Assembly (NCBI RefSeq): GCF_032118995.1
Contig: NC_092660.1
Location: forward strand, 4,851,501 to 4,915,500
DNA: 64,000 nucleotides
From: Asterias amurensis
Lineage: Eukaryota > Echinodermata > Asteroidea > Forcipulatida > Asteriidae
Direction of reading: 5' to 3'
Both the position numbers and the translations under genes were made by a program. The notes under the pieces were generated by a model. The model was given only the letters and a program-made list of their open reading frames with translations. It had not been told where the DNA came from and searched no databases. Below are positions 1 to 26,956 of the stretch, piece after piece (position 1 is the first letter of the stretch; each line of letters starts with the position of its first letter).

Positions 1-22
1 CCAAGGCAACGTGTTCCTTTAA
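1..22. repeat. Right end of a family B TTAA element
   Basis: The first bases match the terminal inverted repeat CAAGGCAACGTGTTCCTTTAA seen at the right ends of complete family B copies (for example 27731-27751). The rest lies outside the window. Confidence 0.7.
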
Positions 23-107
23 ATTAATTTACTGTGTATTACTTTGATTTGTATAAATGTTGTCTGGTCCAGACTTTAATTGTTGTTCTTTTCCAGCACC
101 TTGAGGT

Positions 108-248
108 GGATTTTTTCTGCTATTTTTTTTGCGCTTTATAAATTTCTCTTTATTATTATTATTATTATTAATAATAATAATAATAATAATTATTATTATT
201 ATTATTATTAATAATAATAATAATAATTATTATTATTATAATTATTAT
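108..248. repeat. LINE/SINE-type 3' tail followed by alternating ATT and AAT blocks
   Basis: GCGCTTTATAA at about 131-141 precedes alternating blocks of ATT and AAT units (151-248). The alternation makes the tract able to fold on itself. The same GCGCTTTATAA motif precedes ATT tails elsewhere in the window. Confidence 0.6.
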
Positions 249-362
249 GCAGCAATTAAGTACTTTGCCAAAGAGCACAAGTGTCATGACAGTGCAGACA
301 GGGAATAAAGCCCATGATGAAAAACTAGACTGCTTGGCCACGGCACGCCATGAAAAAATTGA

Positions 363-840
363 GCCTCAAAGCAACTCCGCAGACAAGTGAGTACTTCATC
401 TTTGCGTTAAAACCTAAAAAGAAGAAAATCCATGTCACATCAGGCAATTTACAGGCAACCAGTTTATGTTCCCTATGTTCCAACAGCCCTATACTTTGAC
501 ACTCCTATATTTCAATATCCCAACATAAACTCTCACCCTAACCTCAACCCTAATTCCTAACGGGAAAATTATGAGGAGATCTCTGAAACATAGCAATGTC
601 AAAACATTGGGGATTGGAATATAGAGCAGTCACCACCAGGCAATCCTCATTAAGACAATTTATTCACAGACTATTTTGGTATTTTCTCAGGGAGAGTAAT
701 ATCATACTGTTAGAAAAATGGCTCTTAGAACCAAAAAGTTCCTTTCGCTTGCAGCTTGGATTGCCCGTAAAAACTGCCCAATGTGACATAAAAAATACAC
801 TTTCATCCCACCTTTTAAGTCACACAATTGATATTTCAAT
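363..840 (+). repeat. Inverted, internally deleted copy of AOPEP exon 3 end and adjoining intron
   Basis: Begins with the last bases of AOPEP exon 3 and its GTGAGT donor, then intron sequence matching the reverse complement of 12145 down to about 10922. It lacks the family A insertion and most of the reverse-transcriptase fragment found in the AOPEP copy. An 87-codon ORF in it (596-859) has no recognisable family and is treated as chance. Confidence 0.75.
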
Positions 841-2269
841 GTTAAAAAAGTCTGCCTGACAGTTGTGGGGAACTTAAATCAACATAAAATGTTTCGAAAT
901 TCATTTCTCTTTGGAACATTAATTAATAAGGAGTTTTTTGTTCAGTTTTTTTTTTTTGTCATTTCAGGCACGTACGAATCCTCTAAATGAATTTTTAATA
1001 AATACTAAAATATTCAAACAAAAATATATAAATAAAAGCAACTTTTTGAAATGTGCCTTCTTATTACAGCATATAAAAATAATTAAAGTTGTTCATTTCA
1101 AATTTTGTCAGCTTGTAATAATACTAAAAAATGCAAAATACTACGATATTAGCCTTCTGCTTAAAGATTAACCTACAAATACTGCTAAGATTATTTCTAC
1201 AGTAAAAAAGAATCGTTCTAAAATTGTGTGAAAAAAAAAACCCCTGGTCTGTTTGAGAAACAGCATTATCTGAGTTTCAACGTTCAAAAATGGTTACCAA
1301 AGTTTTTCTGAGCTTTTCTAAAAGGTGTCATTAGAGTTGAAGTCATTCCTTCGTAAAACAACGATCTGAAATATAACTTAATAATGGCATCCATTCCTAA
1401 GGTTCAAAACTATTTTTCCGAGAGATCGTTTATAAATATTCGGATTGAAAAGTTGGATGATATTTGATGACCAAACATGATACCCAAAGCAGTTATGACA
1501 AGACATCTATCCAATTTCTACGTGTTGTTAATAAAATGAGGAAAAAAAAACCCACTGAAAACCAGATAACTTTATAGGTTCTTATTGGTCTCTTATATTA
1601 TGTATATATAACAGGTTAAAAGCTGCAAAAGCTACATGTTTCTATGTACAGATATACAACAAGTACGCATGCCAATTTAAAAATAAGCACCCCAAACAGG
1701 GATGTAATATGATTCACTACAAGTTAAAACATGGAGTAAAATTACACCGACTGGAAAAATTCCACGAAGATGAAGATAAATTTTCTCTACCACCAGACAT
1801 CAGTCATCCATACATTTTCCGATTCAATTTACAGAGAAAATGCAAAACGCAAAACGGCACAACACCATCAAGTTATTTGTTAAAACATGGTGCGATCAAA
1901 CAAAGGGCTGTCTCGGAGATTTGAGAGAAGGCCTTAATGCGCATAACGCCACTGCATTAGAGCGCCCTCATGTGGATGTCTAACGGAGGTTGCTCATTCG
2001 CCAAACCTGCGCATCGCTTAACAAAGCTGTGTCTTTTACCTATCTTTTAACAGGTAAAATGATGATTATCATTTTACCAAGTGGTAAGATAGGGGCAGTA
2101 TGACGTCAAACGTGAAGTCTACATTCTTTGATTCAGCAAACTCACATCCACAGCTTGTGTCCGTCAGAGCAGAAATTTGCATAAATTTAAATAAATGTTT
2201 CACCCCATTCTAAAAGTACAACTCTCATGTCAGGTCATTGCCTTGCATGTTATGTCAAGTGATACTGAT
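841..2269. other. AT-rich intergenic DNA, no gene seen
   Basis: Short ORFs occur but none shows a family motif or splice structure. A weak inverted pair of GGTAAAATGAT-like segments lies around 2050-2085. Nothing else supported. Confidence 0.5.
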
Positions 2270-2650
2270 TGATATAAAACATACTAGGGTCATGTCTTGA
2301 GAAAGTTTAAAGGTCGTTTGTTGAGATTAGCAAGGTCTCAAGGTCATATTGCATTACCAAGGTCATTCCTCGGTGCTAATATCCAAGGTTTTAGCGTGTG
2401 GGTCAAAGGTCACATTACCATAGATTGACAATAATGATCAAGGTCATATCAAATAATTACTTGGCTGGTATGCGACCTACATATCTGTAGGTTATAACTA
2501 AGGTCGTATTGTGTCAAAACTTTACAACCGTGTTGCATTGATCTGACAACTTGCTTAACTCTCGGCTCAGCTGGTATGTCGAAAGTATGACCTACAGTGT
2601 AAATGGATCATAGGTCATTTCTAAGGTCGTATCCAAACATGGTATAGACA
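2270..2650 (+). promoter_or_regulatory. Cluster of AGGTCA-type half-sites including a DR1
   Basis: Several AAGGTCA or AAGGTCG words lie within 380 bases: TCAAGGTCA twice (about 2338 and 2438) and a DR1-like GGGTCA A AGGTCA at 2400-2412. It could be a degenerate tandem repeat instead of a regulatory module. Confidence 0.3.
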
Positions 2651-2819
2651 CATGACTTAACAAAATTGTTGCATTGATATGATTATTTGTTTGTAACTTA
2701 ATAGCAGAGTCAAACTTATCCATTGAAATTTATTTGCTTGTTAATATTGCAGGAAGCCAGTAACATACAATTGGTTGAGTTTCTGACTAGAATACTGCAA
2801 AACTATTTGCTTACTGAGC

Positions 2820-2993
2820 AGAGCCCAACTTCACAAAGCTGTTAATTAGAAGAAAATACTGCTAAACAAATTTATTTGCTAAGCAACAAATGTCAACTAT
2901 ATCAAATGATGGCTGGTAACTTGTTTTTGTTATTAGCAGTATTTCCTGCGCTTAGCAGGTTTTTGTGCCTACAGGCTTAATACAATTGGGCCC
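2820..2993. mobile_element. Family E inverted-repeat element (degenerate)
   Basis: Left end resembles GAGCCCAACTTCACAAAGCTG and right end ends AATACAATTGGGCCC, the termini seen in the clean copy at 55933-56166. Lies just past the AOPEP stop. Confidence 0.5.
2871..2876 (-). terminator. Possible AOPEP polyadenylation signal
   Basis: AATAAA on the minus strand about 180 bases after the AOPEP stop. It lies inside a family E repeat, so use is uncertain. Confidence 0.3.
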
Positions 2994-3054
2994 AGGTGTA
3001 GCCACCCGCCTCCACTCCCCCTTGTAAGTGATCCAAGAGTTTTGAAACCGTACC

Positions 3055-18018
<14,964 letters not shown>

Positions 18019-18506
18019 CGTTGCTTGATGCCGAGTTGGTCCGACTCACCTGCTGTACAGCATCCAGATTATAGAAGGAGCATTGCAACGTTCTAAAGAT
18101 CAAACAAAATGGAAATTCTGATCAAATTAAATTTTAAAAACGTTTTCCCTTAACACTGGTCTACTGGCCAAATGCCAGGACAAGTCAAACTTCAGTCTCA
18201 GTTGTCCGTCTGGCTAGTTTAGAGCTGAAAAGCATCCCTATCTAAAACGAAATATGAACTACTCAACAAACCTGACGGACCATTGAAATAACACGCAAAC
18301 TGGTCCTGCTGGTCACTGAAAAAGTTTTGGTCAAATCCTGATCTAGGTTTTGAAACCTAGCTGTGATTAAATAAATCAAAGCCAAAAGGATAACAAAATA
18401 AAGAACTAGTTAAGAATTTTGAGCCCATTTCCAAAACTTTGGCTTTGGCTGCAGCTCTGGCTTAGACTCCAGCATCAAATTTGGAGTCAGTGCACATTTT
18501 GCACTA

Positions 18507-18617
18507 GACCCAGTAACTGGGGCGCTGTATTCCTTTTTCGAAATTTGACATTTTCTGTCATAGGACCGATAATGTCAAAATTTGAAAAAAGGAGTACAGC
18601 GCCCCAGTTACTGGGTC
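18507..18617. repeat. Short foldback element
   Basis: Left arm GACCCAGTAACTGGGGCGCT, right arm AGCGCCCCAGTTACTGGGTC; arms about 44 bp around a 22-base loop. A decayed relative lies at 20378-20477. Confidence 0.8.
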
Positions 18618-19726
18618 AAAATTTTTCACAGTATTTCCAATGTCAAATGGAGCCCAGAGCCGGAACATAAGCTGAAGTTTTGCAATAAGCATTTAGCTTG
18701 TTCAGTACTTGGGCTTCCCTCTATACTGAAAAGGGAGGCGGGGTCCGAGTAGACTGGTCGGAGTGGCCAGTGCAAAAAAAGGGCACTTTGTACAATCAAA
18801 CAATCTGAAAGGGAATGAGGTTAATATTTTGGAGGTCTCCTAAACCTAAAGTTTAAGAATAAAATATTTGAAGGGGTTGTAACAGAAAATGAGAAGAGCT
18901 TGTCTTATTTGTATCTTAAGCATTGAGGAAGGAAATAAATAGTCTAATAGTTCAATGTTGACATTTTTGTAATAAGTTTGTACAGACTTTCTTGACTTGA
19001 CAGCAGCACTAATTCTTGGTTAGAAATAATGATGCAATGCTATTGGACTGCTATGTCGAGTGTATTTCTTAGCTCTTTATGAGCTGTAAAATCATTTTTA
19101 AATGGAATTTATCTGAATAAATATCGGAAAATTTCTGTTAAAAACAAGTCAAAATTGACAGTTGATGATTATAACTTATATTTTTATAAGAAATTCATTT
19201 TCATAACTGCAAATTCCAGTGGGATTTGACAGTATAGTGGCAAGCAAGATCACTTTCAACCGTTTACTTTGTAATCAGGTGATATTAATTATAACAAGAC
19301 TAATAAACTGTTGATGATTATAGTCAATAAAAATGAAAGCATTACAAGATAATAAAAATAAACAATCTAAATTTAAAAATGTATACCAAACAAAAAATAA
19401 AATTAAACAAAATTGCATTTAATTTATTGTCAAATTATGCTCCTACCAGGTGCAGCAAACCACATGCAAATCATTTGTAAACAAAATTACAAACAGCAAA
19501 TCCTCCAGATTTATGTTAAAGGAAACTATTTACACAAATCTGAAATTTGCATTCAAATTTAGTTTTATCAATAATAACAAATATAACGCACCACAGACTT
19601 CCCAGAGTGATTGCGCGTCACAGCAGATTTGTGCACTCAAACAGTGACTGGTGTTCTGTTTATTCAACGTAATTCTCACCGTTATCAACGGGAAAATGTT
19701 TTCCGGGCACCAGTGAAGCGCCAGGG

Positions 19727-19751
19727 ATGAATGACCTTTGACCTTCTTTAA
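19727..19751 (+). promoter_or_regulatory. Two overlapping short upstream ORFs before HSDL2 start
   Basis: ATG at 19727 opens a 4-codon ORF ending TGA at 19739-19741. ATG at 19731 opens a 6-codon ORF ending TAA at 19749-19751. Both finish before the HSDL2 ATG at 19754. They matter only if transcription starts upstream of 19727, which cannot be told here. Confidence 0.3.
19732..19744 (-). promoter_or_regulatory. Perfect DR1 nuclear-receptor site in the HSDL2 leader
   Basis: On the minus strand the 13 bases read AGGTCA A AGGTCA, two identical half-sites with one-base spacing. That is the consensus for HNF4 homodimers and RXR heterodimers. It lies 10 bases upstream of the HSDL2 ATG. Binding is inferred; only the sequence match is seen. 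Confidence 0.5.
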
Positions 19752-19753
19752 TC

Positions 19754-22700
19754 ATGATCAACACTGGGTGAGTGATTTTTTTACCGACAAAAGAGTAGTT
19801 TTCTTACTTGTAAAGAAACAAGTACTCTTTTGTACGCCTAACAATTGATACTTTAGATGAGTAGACTGTATTTAATGGTGCAGTGGACAATACATGACGT
19901 GATTTTGTTGTAAAAAGGGACGGTTTTTGTGAGGCTTCTCGTTAACGGTGTACTAACGAATAGCAAAATATTCTCCTTGGGACCTCTATTTCCGACATCT
20001 TAACTATTCGTCATCGAACGTGTGGGGGCGTACTTCTGCCAGTGTACCATGCTCAACATTTTGGCGTTATGTAACCCCAAATTACTCTCAAAACTCTGAT
20101 ATTGATAAAACATGGAGTCTTTTGGAAGTAGAAATTAAACAACATTTCAACAAAACGAATTTGAACTTACCAAAAACATGTCAAAAAATAAGAAAAAACA
20201 GAAATAATTATTTTAATGATTGAAATAATTTAACTTAATTTAAAAAAAAAAAAATTTATAAAAATGATTGTCATGATTGCACTGCAATGAATTGAATTTT
20301 GGTTTTAATTTAAAATTTAATTGATAATAAAAAACACTGCAAACATGGAACCCACCTGTAAAAACCATCCTACCACACTAGTCCCAGTTAAACTGTACTC
20401 CTTTTTTCGAGTTTTGCCATTATTGGTCAAACGTTAGTATCCAAAAAAAGGGGGTACAGCGCCCCTGTTACTGGGTCTACTTTAGTCATGTTAGTACCAG
20501 TCAACTCGATCCCAAGCCAACTCGGTCACAAGCCAACTCGGTCCCAGTCAACTCGGTCCAAAGTCAACTCAGTCCCAATTCATCTCGGCCCCAAGTCAAC
20601 TCGGTCCCAAGACAGGGAAGCTTGCATGAAGATGAACATGCAATCATTTGAATTAACTCTTTTTTTTGGGGGGGGGGGGTGGGTAAACGTTGGAAAAATA
20701 CCTGTTTACTTTCAAGTAAACCTTTGGACTTGATAAGTAAAGCTTTGATTTAGCATTGTGTGTCCAGACTGCACTTAGCTTGAAGCAGTGCATTATGTGA
20801 CCGTTGAAAGCAAACAGATAAAGTGATTCTTGGATTGATACTCAATTGCCACATGTCCACTTTGCATTCAGCTGCTGAAACAAAATGACTGAGAATACTG
20901 GGTATGTGTACAGGATTTAAAGCCATTATACACTTTCGGTAAACAGTATTGTCCAAGTCCCACACTTCGTGTATCACAACTTATATAAAAAATAACAATC
21001 TTGTGGAAATTTAGGCTCAATCGGACATTGGAGTCGGGAGAAAATAACAGGAAAACACACTCCTGTTTTCGCGCGTTTCGTCGTGTCATGACATGTGTTT
21101 ATAACAAATCCGTAATTCTCGTTAACGAGAATTTATATTGTTTTACCGTTTTCTCAAAAAGTAAAGCATTTCATGGACTAATATTTCAAGAGAAGTCTTT
21201 CACCATTACCTTCTGTAAACCCTGTAAATTATTTGTAAATCTGTGAACTTTTTTTTTTTTTCTGTACCGAAAGGGTCCAATGGCTTTAATGAAACTTATC
21301 CAGAACTTTTTCAATCACGTCAATCAATCAGTATTCTGTGCATGTTTTGTCAGTTTTTATTTATTTATTTATTTATTTATTTATTTCTTGTTTATGCTGG
21401 GAAATCCATTCAATAAGAAAAACTCACTGATCTCCCGTGGATCCCACCTAATAACCTACAGAAGTGAACTTAAGATACAATATTAAAAATTTACACAGAA
21501 AAACAATGCACATCATTTAAAAAAGCACTAGAACCAAGCACACATACATTTTGGACCGGGAGACTGCAATATTGAAATGATTGATTCAGAGTCCAGTGGT
21601 CCGTGTGTTGAATTTACACAGTTCAGCTGATCAGCGAATATTGATCAGCTGATTTCCTAATCATTTTTTGTGTGAAAACAGTACCATAAGAAACTACAAA
21701 ACGGCATTAAAGGCAGTGGACACTATTGGTAATTGTCAAAGACTAGCCTTCACAGTTGGTGTATCTCAACATATGCATAAAATACCAAACCTGTGAAAAT
21801 TTGAATCGAACTTGCGAGATAATAATGAAAGAAAAAAACACCCTTGTCACACAAAGTTGTGTTCGTTTAGATGGTTGATTTCGAGACCTCAAGTTCTAAA
21901 TCTGAGGTCTCAAAATCAAATTTGTGGAAAATTATGTCTTTCTCTAATACTATGGCACTTCAGAAGTAGCCGTTTCTCACAATGTTTCATACCATCAACC
22001 TCTCCCCATTACTCATCACCAAGTAAGGTTTAATGCCAATAATTATTTTGAATAACTACCAATAGTGTCCACTGCCTTTAAGAACTTGGCCATTTGTTTT
22101 TTCTTTTTGCAAAACACAAGTCAAGTGTCAGATTTTTTTATTGATGAATGATCATAATAAATTAGGAACATTGCTTTTGAGTTTTGATATTGTCTCAACG
22201 TCTAAATCACTTATCAGTTTATTAGACATTGTTACAACTCGTGAGCCTTTTCAAAACACGGTAATAAAATTCATCTTCAAACATAAACCAGCCAAAATCT
22301 AGGTTTGTTTCATGTGACACGACTTTCATTTTGATGAATGACAATCTTGTTTAACTTGACAGAAAGCTTGCAGGGCGTACCCTGTTCATCACAGGGGCCA
22401 GTCGTGGCATCGGCAAGGCCATAGCCCTGAAGGCAGCCAAGGATGGAGCTAATATCATCATTGCCGCTAAGACTGTTACCGCTCATCCCAAATTACCGGG
22501 AACCATCTATACAGCAGCAAAGGAAGGTGAATACACTTAGCATGGACAAATCTTGCTTAGCAGATATATGGAACTAGCCAAAATACTTTACTTTCCAAAG
22601 TACATATGATCAGACACACCGTAACTGAGTCAGGTGCATTTGAAAGCTTAGCCTAAGCATGCCGTCTCGTTTTGATATGAATGAAAATTGGTTTTTATAA

Positions 22701-25700
22701 TGTCAGGGAAAGATTTCATCAAGCAGTTTTTGTACACACTGAATTTTTCACAAATCTGCTGTGACGCGCAATCACTCTGGAAAGTGTGAAAATTGGAACG
22801 CAAATTTATGATTTTTGAGAATTGTTGTTTTTGACATACCTCTGTAGAAGCAAATGATGATTTTTTTTAGTAGCGCTTTGTGTAGCGTTTTGCTCTGCTA
22901 CTCACAAGGGAAATCGTTCACTGAACAATATTGTATTGTTTTACTCTAAACAGTTGAAGCAGCGGGCGGCAAGTGCCTCCCATGCGTAGTTGACATCCAG
23001 AATGAGGGACAGGTCCAGGCTGCAGTGGATGAGGCCGTGAAGACGTTTGGAGGCATCGACATTCTCATTAATAACGCCAGCGCAATCTCACTGACTGGAA
23101 CGCTGCAGACACCAATGAAGAAGTATGACCTCATGAACAACGTCAATACAAGAGGAACCTACTTGGTGTGAGTGGAGAAGTCTTTTTGATTTGGGTCATA
23201 ACTTTATTGTTTCCAGAAAACTCTTCTTTAATATGGACATTTTTAGTGCTTCGTATCTGAAAGCAATTCTAACACATGAAAAACAATTCTGCTAAACGAC
23301 AGTACTTAAAGGTACACGTTTGGTAATTACTCAAAACAAATATTAACTTAAAAACTGACTTGGTAACTAGCATTGGAGAGCTTTTGATAGTACAAAACAT
23401 TGTGGGAAACGACTCCCTCTGAAGTATTGTAGTTTTTGAGAGAGAGGTAATTTCTCACTAAAATAATAAAAGACTTCTAGCTTGAAGTCTTTTATTCCTA
23501 TCTGAAAGCACAAATTCGTCCAACAAGGGTGTTTTTCACAGGCTTGTTATTTTATGCTTATGATGGGATACACCATGTGAGAACACTGGTCTTTGACAAT
23601 TATCAAACGTGTACAGTGCCTGTAAAGCTTAGACTGAACAAATAAGTTTTCAAGTTAGTTTTGAAGCTGGAGAGAGTGTCCATTAGTCCGTTAGTCTTAG
23701 GCTCACTGGAAGAGCATTAATAAAAAGAGATAGGCCAATGTGTAAAAAAGAAATGTTATAAACTAGTCTCTAAACTCAATGAACTCACTTGGCGAAATCT
23801 GGCTTTTTCATTTATTATTTCACAGGGTAAGAAAAAGGAGTTACTAAACAGACAGTTATTAAAAGTAAAAGTACGCTAAAATGATTACCATAGACTAAAC
23901 AAAGTAAACCTGCTGTCGACATTGCACTGAAAAATATCAATATTTTTGACTTATTTTATGTTCAAATTTAATTCCCAAACTGTACCATTGTCTGGGTAAG
24001 GTATTCACTAAGAACTTGTGAACATATAAATTATTTCATAATCCTTCTCTTCGTTTTCAGTTCAAGAGCCTGTATACCGTACTTGAAGAAAGGCGTCAAT
24101 CCTCACATTCTGAATCTTAGCCCCCCTCTCACCATGCAGCAAAAGTGGTTCAAAGGTCACGTAGGTGAGTTACTGTTTCTTTTTGAGTCAATTGAAAGGT
24201 TGAGATGGTGAGGTGTTCCTTAAAAGCTCACTGCTTGTGGGTAATTGTTCTGTCAGATTGGTTAAGGTGTGGCAGCTCATATCCCACGCCTTTTGGGTCT
24301 GATGTCCCTTTAAGAATGACAATTTTTGGCAAAATGACAAGAAGCCAAATGCTATTAATAAAAGTATGTATTTAAAGGGAAGGTGTACGCTTGGTGGTCA
24401 CTCTTAAAACTAATGGTTATAAAATGATACTACGTGTAGTTTAAGATTACCGAACCACCAGTACTTGAATTTGATGCTCTAAACCACTCGACCATTGCAC
24501 CCCAAAAAAGTCAAGACCAGAAACTGCACCCACACTGGGTCAAAACCAGGACTTGCTTCCGGTGCACTAAGCAGTTTTCAGCCACAACACTCTACAAGTG
24601 CTTTGAGAAGTGAGGAATAGTTCTTAATAATTCCTTTTTGTTTTTCTTCATTTTTATTTTTTTTTTTCTTCAGCCTACTCAATCGCCAAGTATGGGATGT
24701 CGATGTGTGTGCTTGGAATGTCGGGAGAGTTCCAACCAGATGGTGTGGCAGTCAACGCTCTGTGGCCCAAAACAGGTACGAATCTTGGTGTTTTCATCTA
24801 ATTGACAACTTTAACGGTTTTAGTCTTTGTGAAAGACTCTGCTAGGGTCGAATTATCAGACCATTAACCATTTTTTGCATTTGTACCATAGGCACTTTTT
24901 GTTGGTAAGCAGTTTGCAACAGCTTAATCTGTTTTCTAACTTGACAGTCAGAATCTGAAAAATGTCTATTAAAAGCCTACACCATGCGTATTTGTAGGTC
25001 AGCACTTGTGCTCAATAAAACAATCCTACTTGATTTCAAAGGACCAAATATCATACCTGGAATTAACTTCTTGAAATTTATTCACCCATCAGCAATTTGG
25101 ACTGCAGCCATGAGCATGTTGGGAGGTGGGGAAGACGCCATCATGAAACAATGTCGCACCCCGGACATCATGGCCGATGCAGCTTACGCCATCCTATCCA
25201 AAGATAGCAAATCCTATACTGGAAACTTCTGTATTGATGAAGACGTCCTGAAGGAAATCGGAGAGACAGATTTGGAGAAGTATGCTTGCGAGCCTGGTAG
25301 GTCGGGTCGAAAGACTTATTGTTCATTTTTACTTTTGGACTTGTGGCGTTTCATGGCCGAGTGGTATAGGCGTCAAACTCCCGTGTGGCTGGTGGAAATA
25401 CCGCCTCCAAAGACTTTTGAGGTTTGACCTATAACCAAGCATGTTTAACATACACTAGATCACAGGCCAGAGGCGAGTACTGGTAGCCTCGGGCCTGTAC
25501 ACTCATGACTGGACAAGTTTGGCAGTCTTGTGTTTTTGTTCAAATAATGACCTTCAGTCTGATAAATCTCTTGCAATTCTGTTTAGTATTGAAAAATACA
25601 TTCAAACATGTATGATACAAATGATATAATCTTCACTCATTGTTTGTTGAAACTTACAGTTGAACAGATTGTGTAGGCATTTTGCTCTCATTTTACTCCT

Positions 25701-26956
25701 TTGAAAACAACTTCTGGTGAAGTAAACTTTTGAGCTACAAAATCTGTGGTCGTGTGGACTTTTATACAAAAAATCAAGCCCGAAGAGTTTGAGTAATGAA
25801 TACCTTATTTCGATCTCATATACCTCCAGGTAATGACCTTCTACCAGATTTCTTCTTGCCTGATGAGGAACCAATGGACATTAAGAGCCAGCTAGAGAAA
25901 GGAGGCGGCAAGCCGGCTTTCTCTGAAGAAGCAGCAGCCGGCAGCGGGAAGATTGAGAAGGTGTTTGAGAACATCCGAGGATTGCTCGATGAATCATTTG
26001 TCAACTCGACGAAGGCTGTTTATCAGTTTGAACTTAAAGGTAAGTAGAGAGGGTTTTCCAGTTAGTTTTAATCTGAACTTTGGTATTTTTACAAACTGAC
26101 AGAAATTCACAGAGGTCATTATTAAACTCATCCAACTTCATGATTCAACTTCAAAGTTAAACCCAGCAGAAATCGCCAAGTATTAGGGCTCTGTGTTGGC
26201 AATCGGCCCCAAGCTGTTTGAAAATTCAAGCTGTGACCAAAATAAATGTGTGTCATGCCTAGACTGCAATCTTTGTTTGTAGGATTCATGGCGAGAGCAA
26301 TAAAATAAAAGTTTGATGGTTCACTCTCCTTTAAAAAAGTCTTTGGTTTCTTGGTGGTTTAGTTCTGATGGTCAAGTCATCGGAGTGTGGGTTCGAATCC
26401 AGGTCATGAGACTTGTGTCCTTGAGCAAGATCCTTTACTATAATTGCTTCTCGCCACCCAGGGGTATAAATGGGTACCTGCAAGGGGAAAGGTTGATATT
26501 GTGAATGAACAAACTATTGGAGCACCACAGTAGCTCAGGGCTGTATACTCCCAAGGGAAATGAGAAAGCTTAACAAAATGTTGTTGCCCCAATGACCAAG
26601 GCGCTAAGGTAAAGCGCATCGAGACGTAATTGTGAAATGCGCTTTATAAGAACTACAGTAGTCATTATTATTATTATTTCTTCACCTTGTGGTTGTTTGT
26701 CTTGGAAGGTGCTGAAGCAGGAGAATGGTACGTGGATCTGAAGAACGGCTCAGGCAGTGCCGGCAGCGGAGCAGCTCCAGGTGGTTCCCCAGATGTCATC
26801 ATGAAGCTGGACTCGGCAGACTTCTTGAAGATGTTCCAGGGCGAGCTGAAACCGACCGCAGCTTTCATGTCCGGTAAACTCAAGATGGACGGTGACTTGA
26901 TGAAAGCCATGAAGCTCGAGACGCTTATGAAGAAACTTCCATCTTCTAAACTTTAG
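19754..26956 (+). CDS. HSDL2: Hydroxysteroid dehydrogenase-like protein 2 (SDR + SCP2 domains, peroxisomal), complete
   Basis: Eight coding exons: 19754-19767, 22363-22526, 22954-23167, 24061-24164, 24674-24775, 25093-25296, 25830-26039, 26709-26956. They sum to 1260 nt, giving 419 residues (human 418), with every phase compatible and no frame break. The first exon holds only MINTG, which joins to [17 protein letters not shown]. The SDR Rossmann domain shows the cofactor motif TGASRGIG (about 15-22), NNAS, and YSIAK (about 167-171) as the active-site YxxxK. The C-terminal 110 residues form an SCP2-like lipid-binding domain. The last residues SSKL end in a canonical PTS1, so a peroxisomal matrix enzyme of lipid or fatty acid metabolism is expected; the exact substrate is unknown in the family. 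The donor of exon 19754-19767 is GTGAGT. A SINE sits in the last intron. Head-to-head with AOPEP. Confidence 0.96.
20378..20477. repeat. Degenerate copy of the 18507 foldback
   Basis: Ends with ACAGCGCCCCTGTTACTGGG; the left arm is diverged. HSDL2 intron 1. Confidence 0.6.
20490..20612. repeat. Degenerate minisatellite, unit about 15-17 bp
   Basis: About seven units of CAACTCGGTCCCAAGC-type sequence, with single-base changes between units. The 81-codon ORF here is repeat-derived. Confidence 0.8.
20917..21289. mobile_element. Family C TTAA foldback element
   Basis: Begins TTAAAGCCATTATACACTTT and ends GGGTCCAATGGCTTTAA. Very similar to 52579-52952, including the arms around CTCGTTAACGAG. Confidence 0.88.
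21707..22081. mobile_element. Family A TTAA foldback element
   Basis: Full-length, TTAA at both ends, in HSDL2 intron 1, about 280 bp before exon 2. Confidence 0.88.
23306..23625. mobile_element. Diverged family A relative
   Basis: Ends TTAAAGGTACACGTTTGGTAA and ACGTGTACAGTGCCTGTAA; the interior keeps GACTCCCTCTGAAGTA. HSDL2 intron 3. Confidence 0.6.
26345..26690 (+). mobile_element. Near full-length tRNA-derived SINE (type 2)
   Basis: Head with GTGGGTTCGAATCCAGG (B-box), body GAGCAAGATCCTTTAC and AAATGGGTACCTGC, tail GCGCTTTATAAGAA and ATT units. Ends about 20 bases before the last HSDL2 exon. Confidence 0.75.

Larger units (their letters stand above)
18019..19753. other. Shared upstream region between AOPEP and HSDL2
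   Basis: 1.7 kb between divergent start codons. It contains the foldback 18507-18617, AT-rich DNA, and a possible AOPEP 5' UTR splice near 18040-18065. No TATA box stands out. Confidence 0.5.

Noticed and set aside
534..560. CCCTAACCTCAACCCTAA words suggesting telomeric repeat
   Set aside because: Only two or three irregular units, and the same text occurs in the AOPEP intron copy.
596..859. 87-codon ORF on the plus strand
   Set aside because: It runs through the inverted AOPEP intron copy and shows no domain or splice support.
20490..20612. CRISPR-like array of short units
   Set aside because: Units are contiguous and degenerate without unique spacers; this is a eukaryotic minisatellite.
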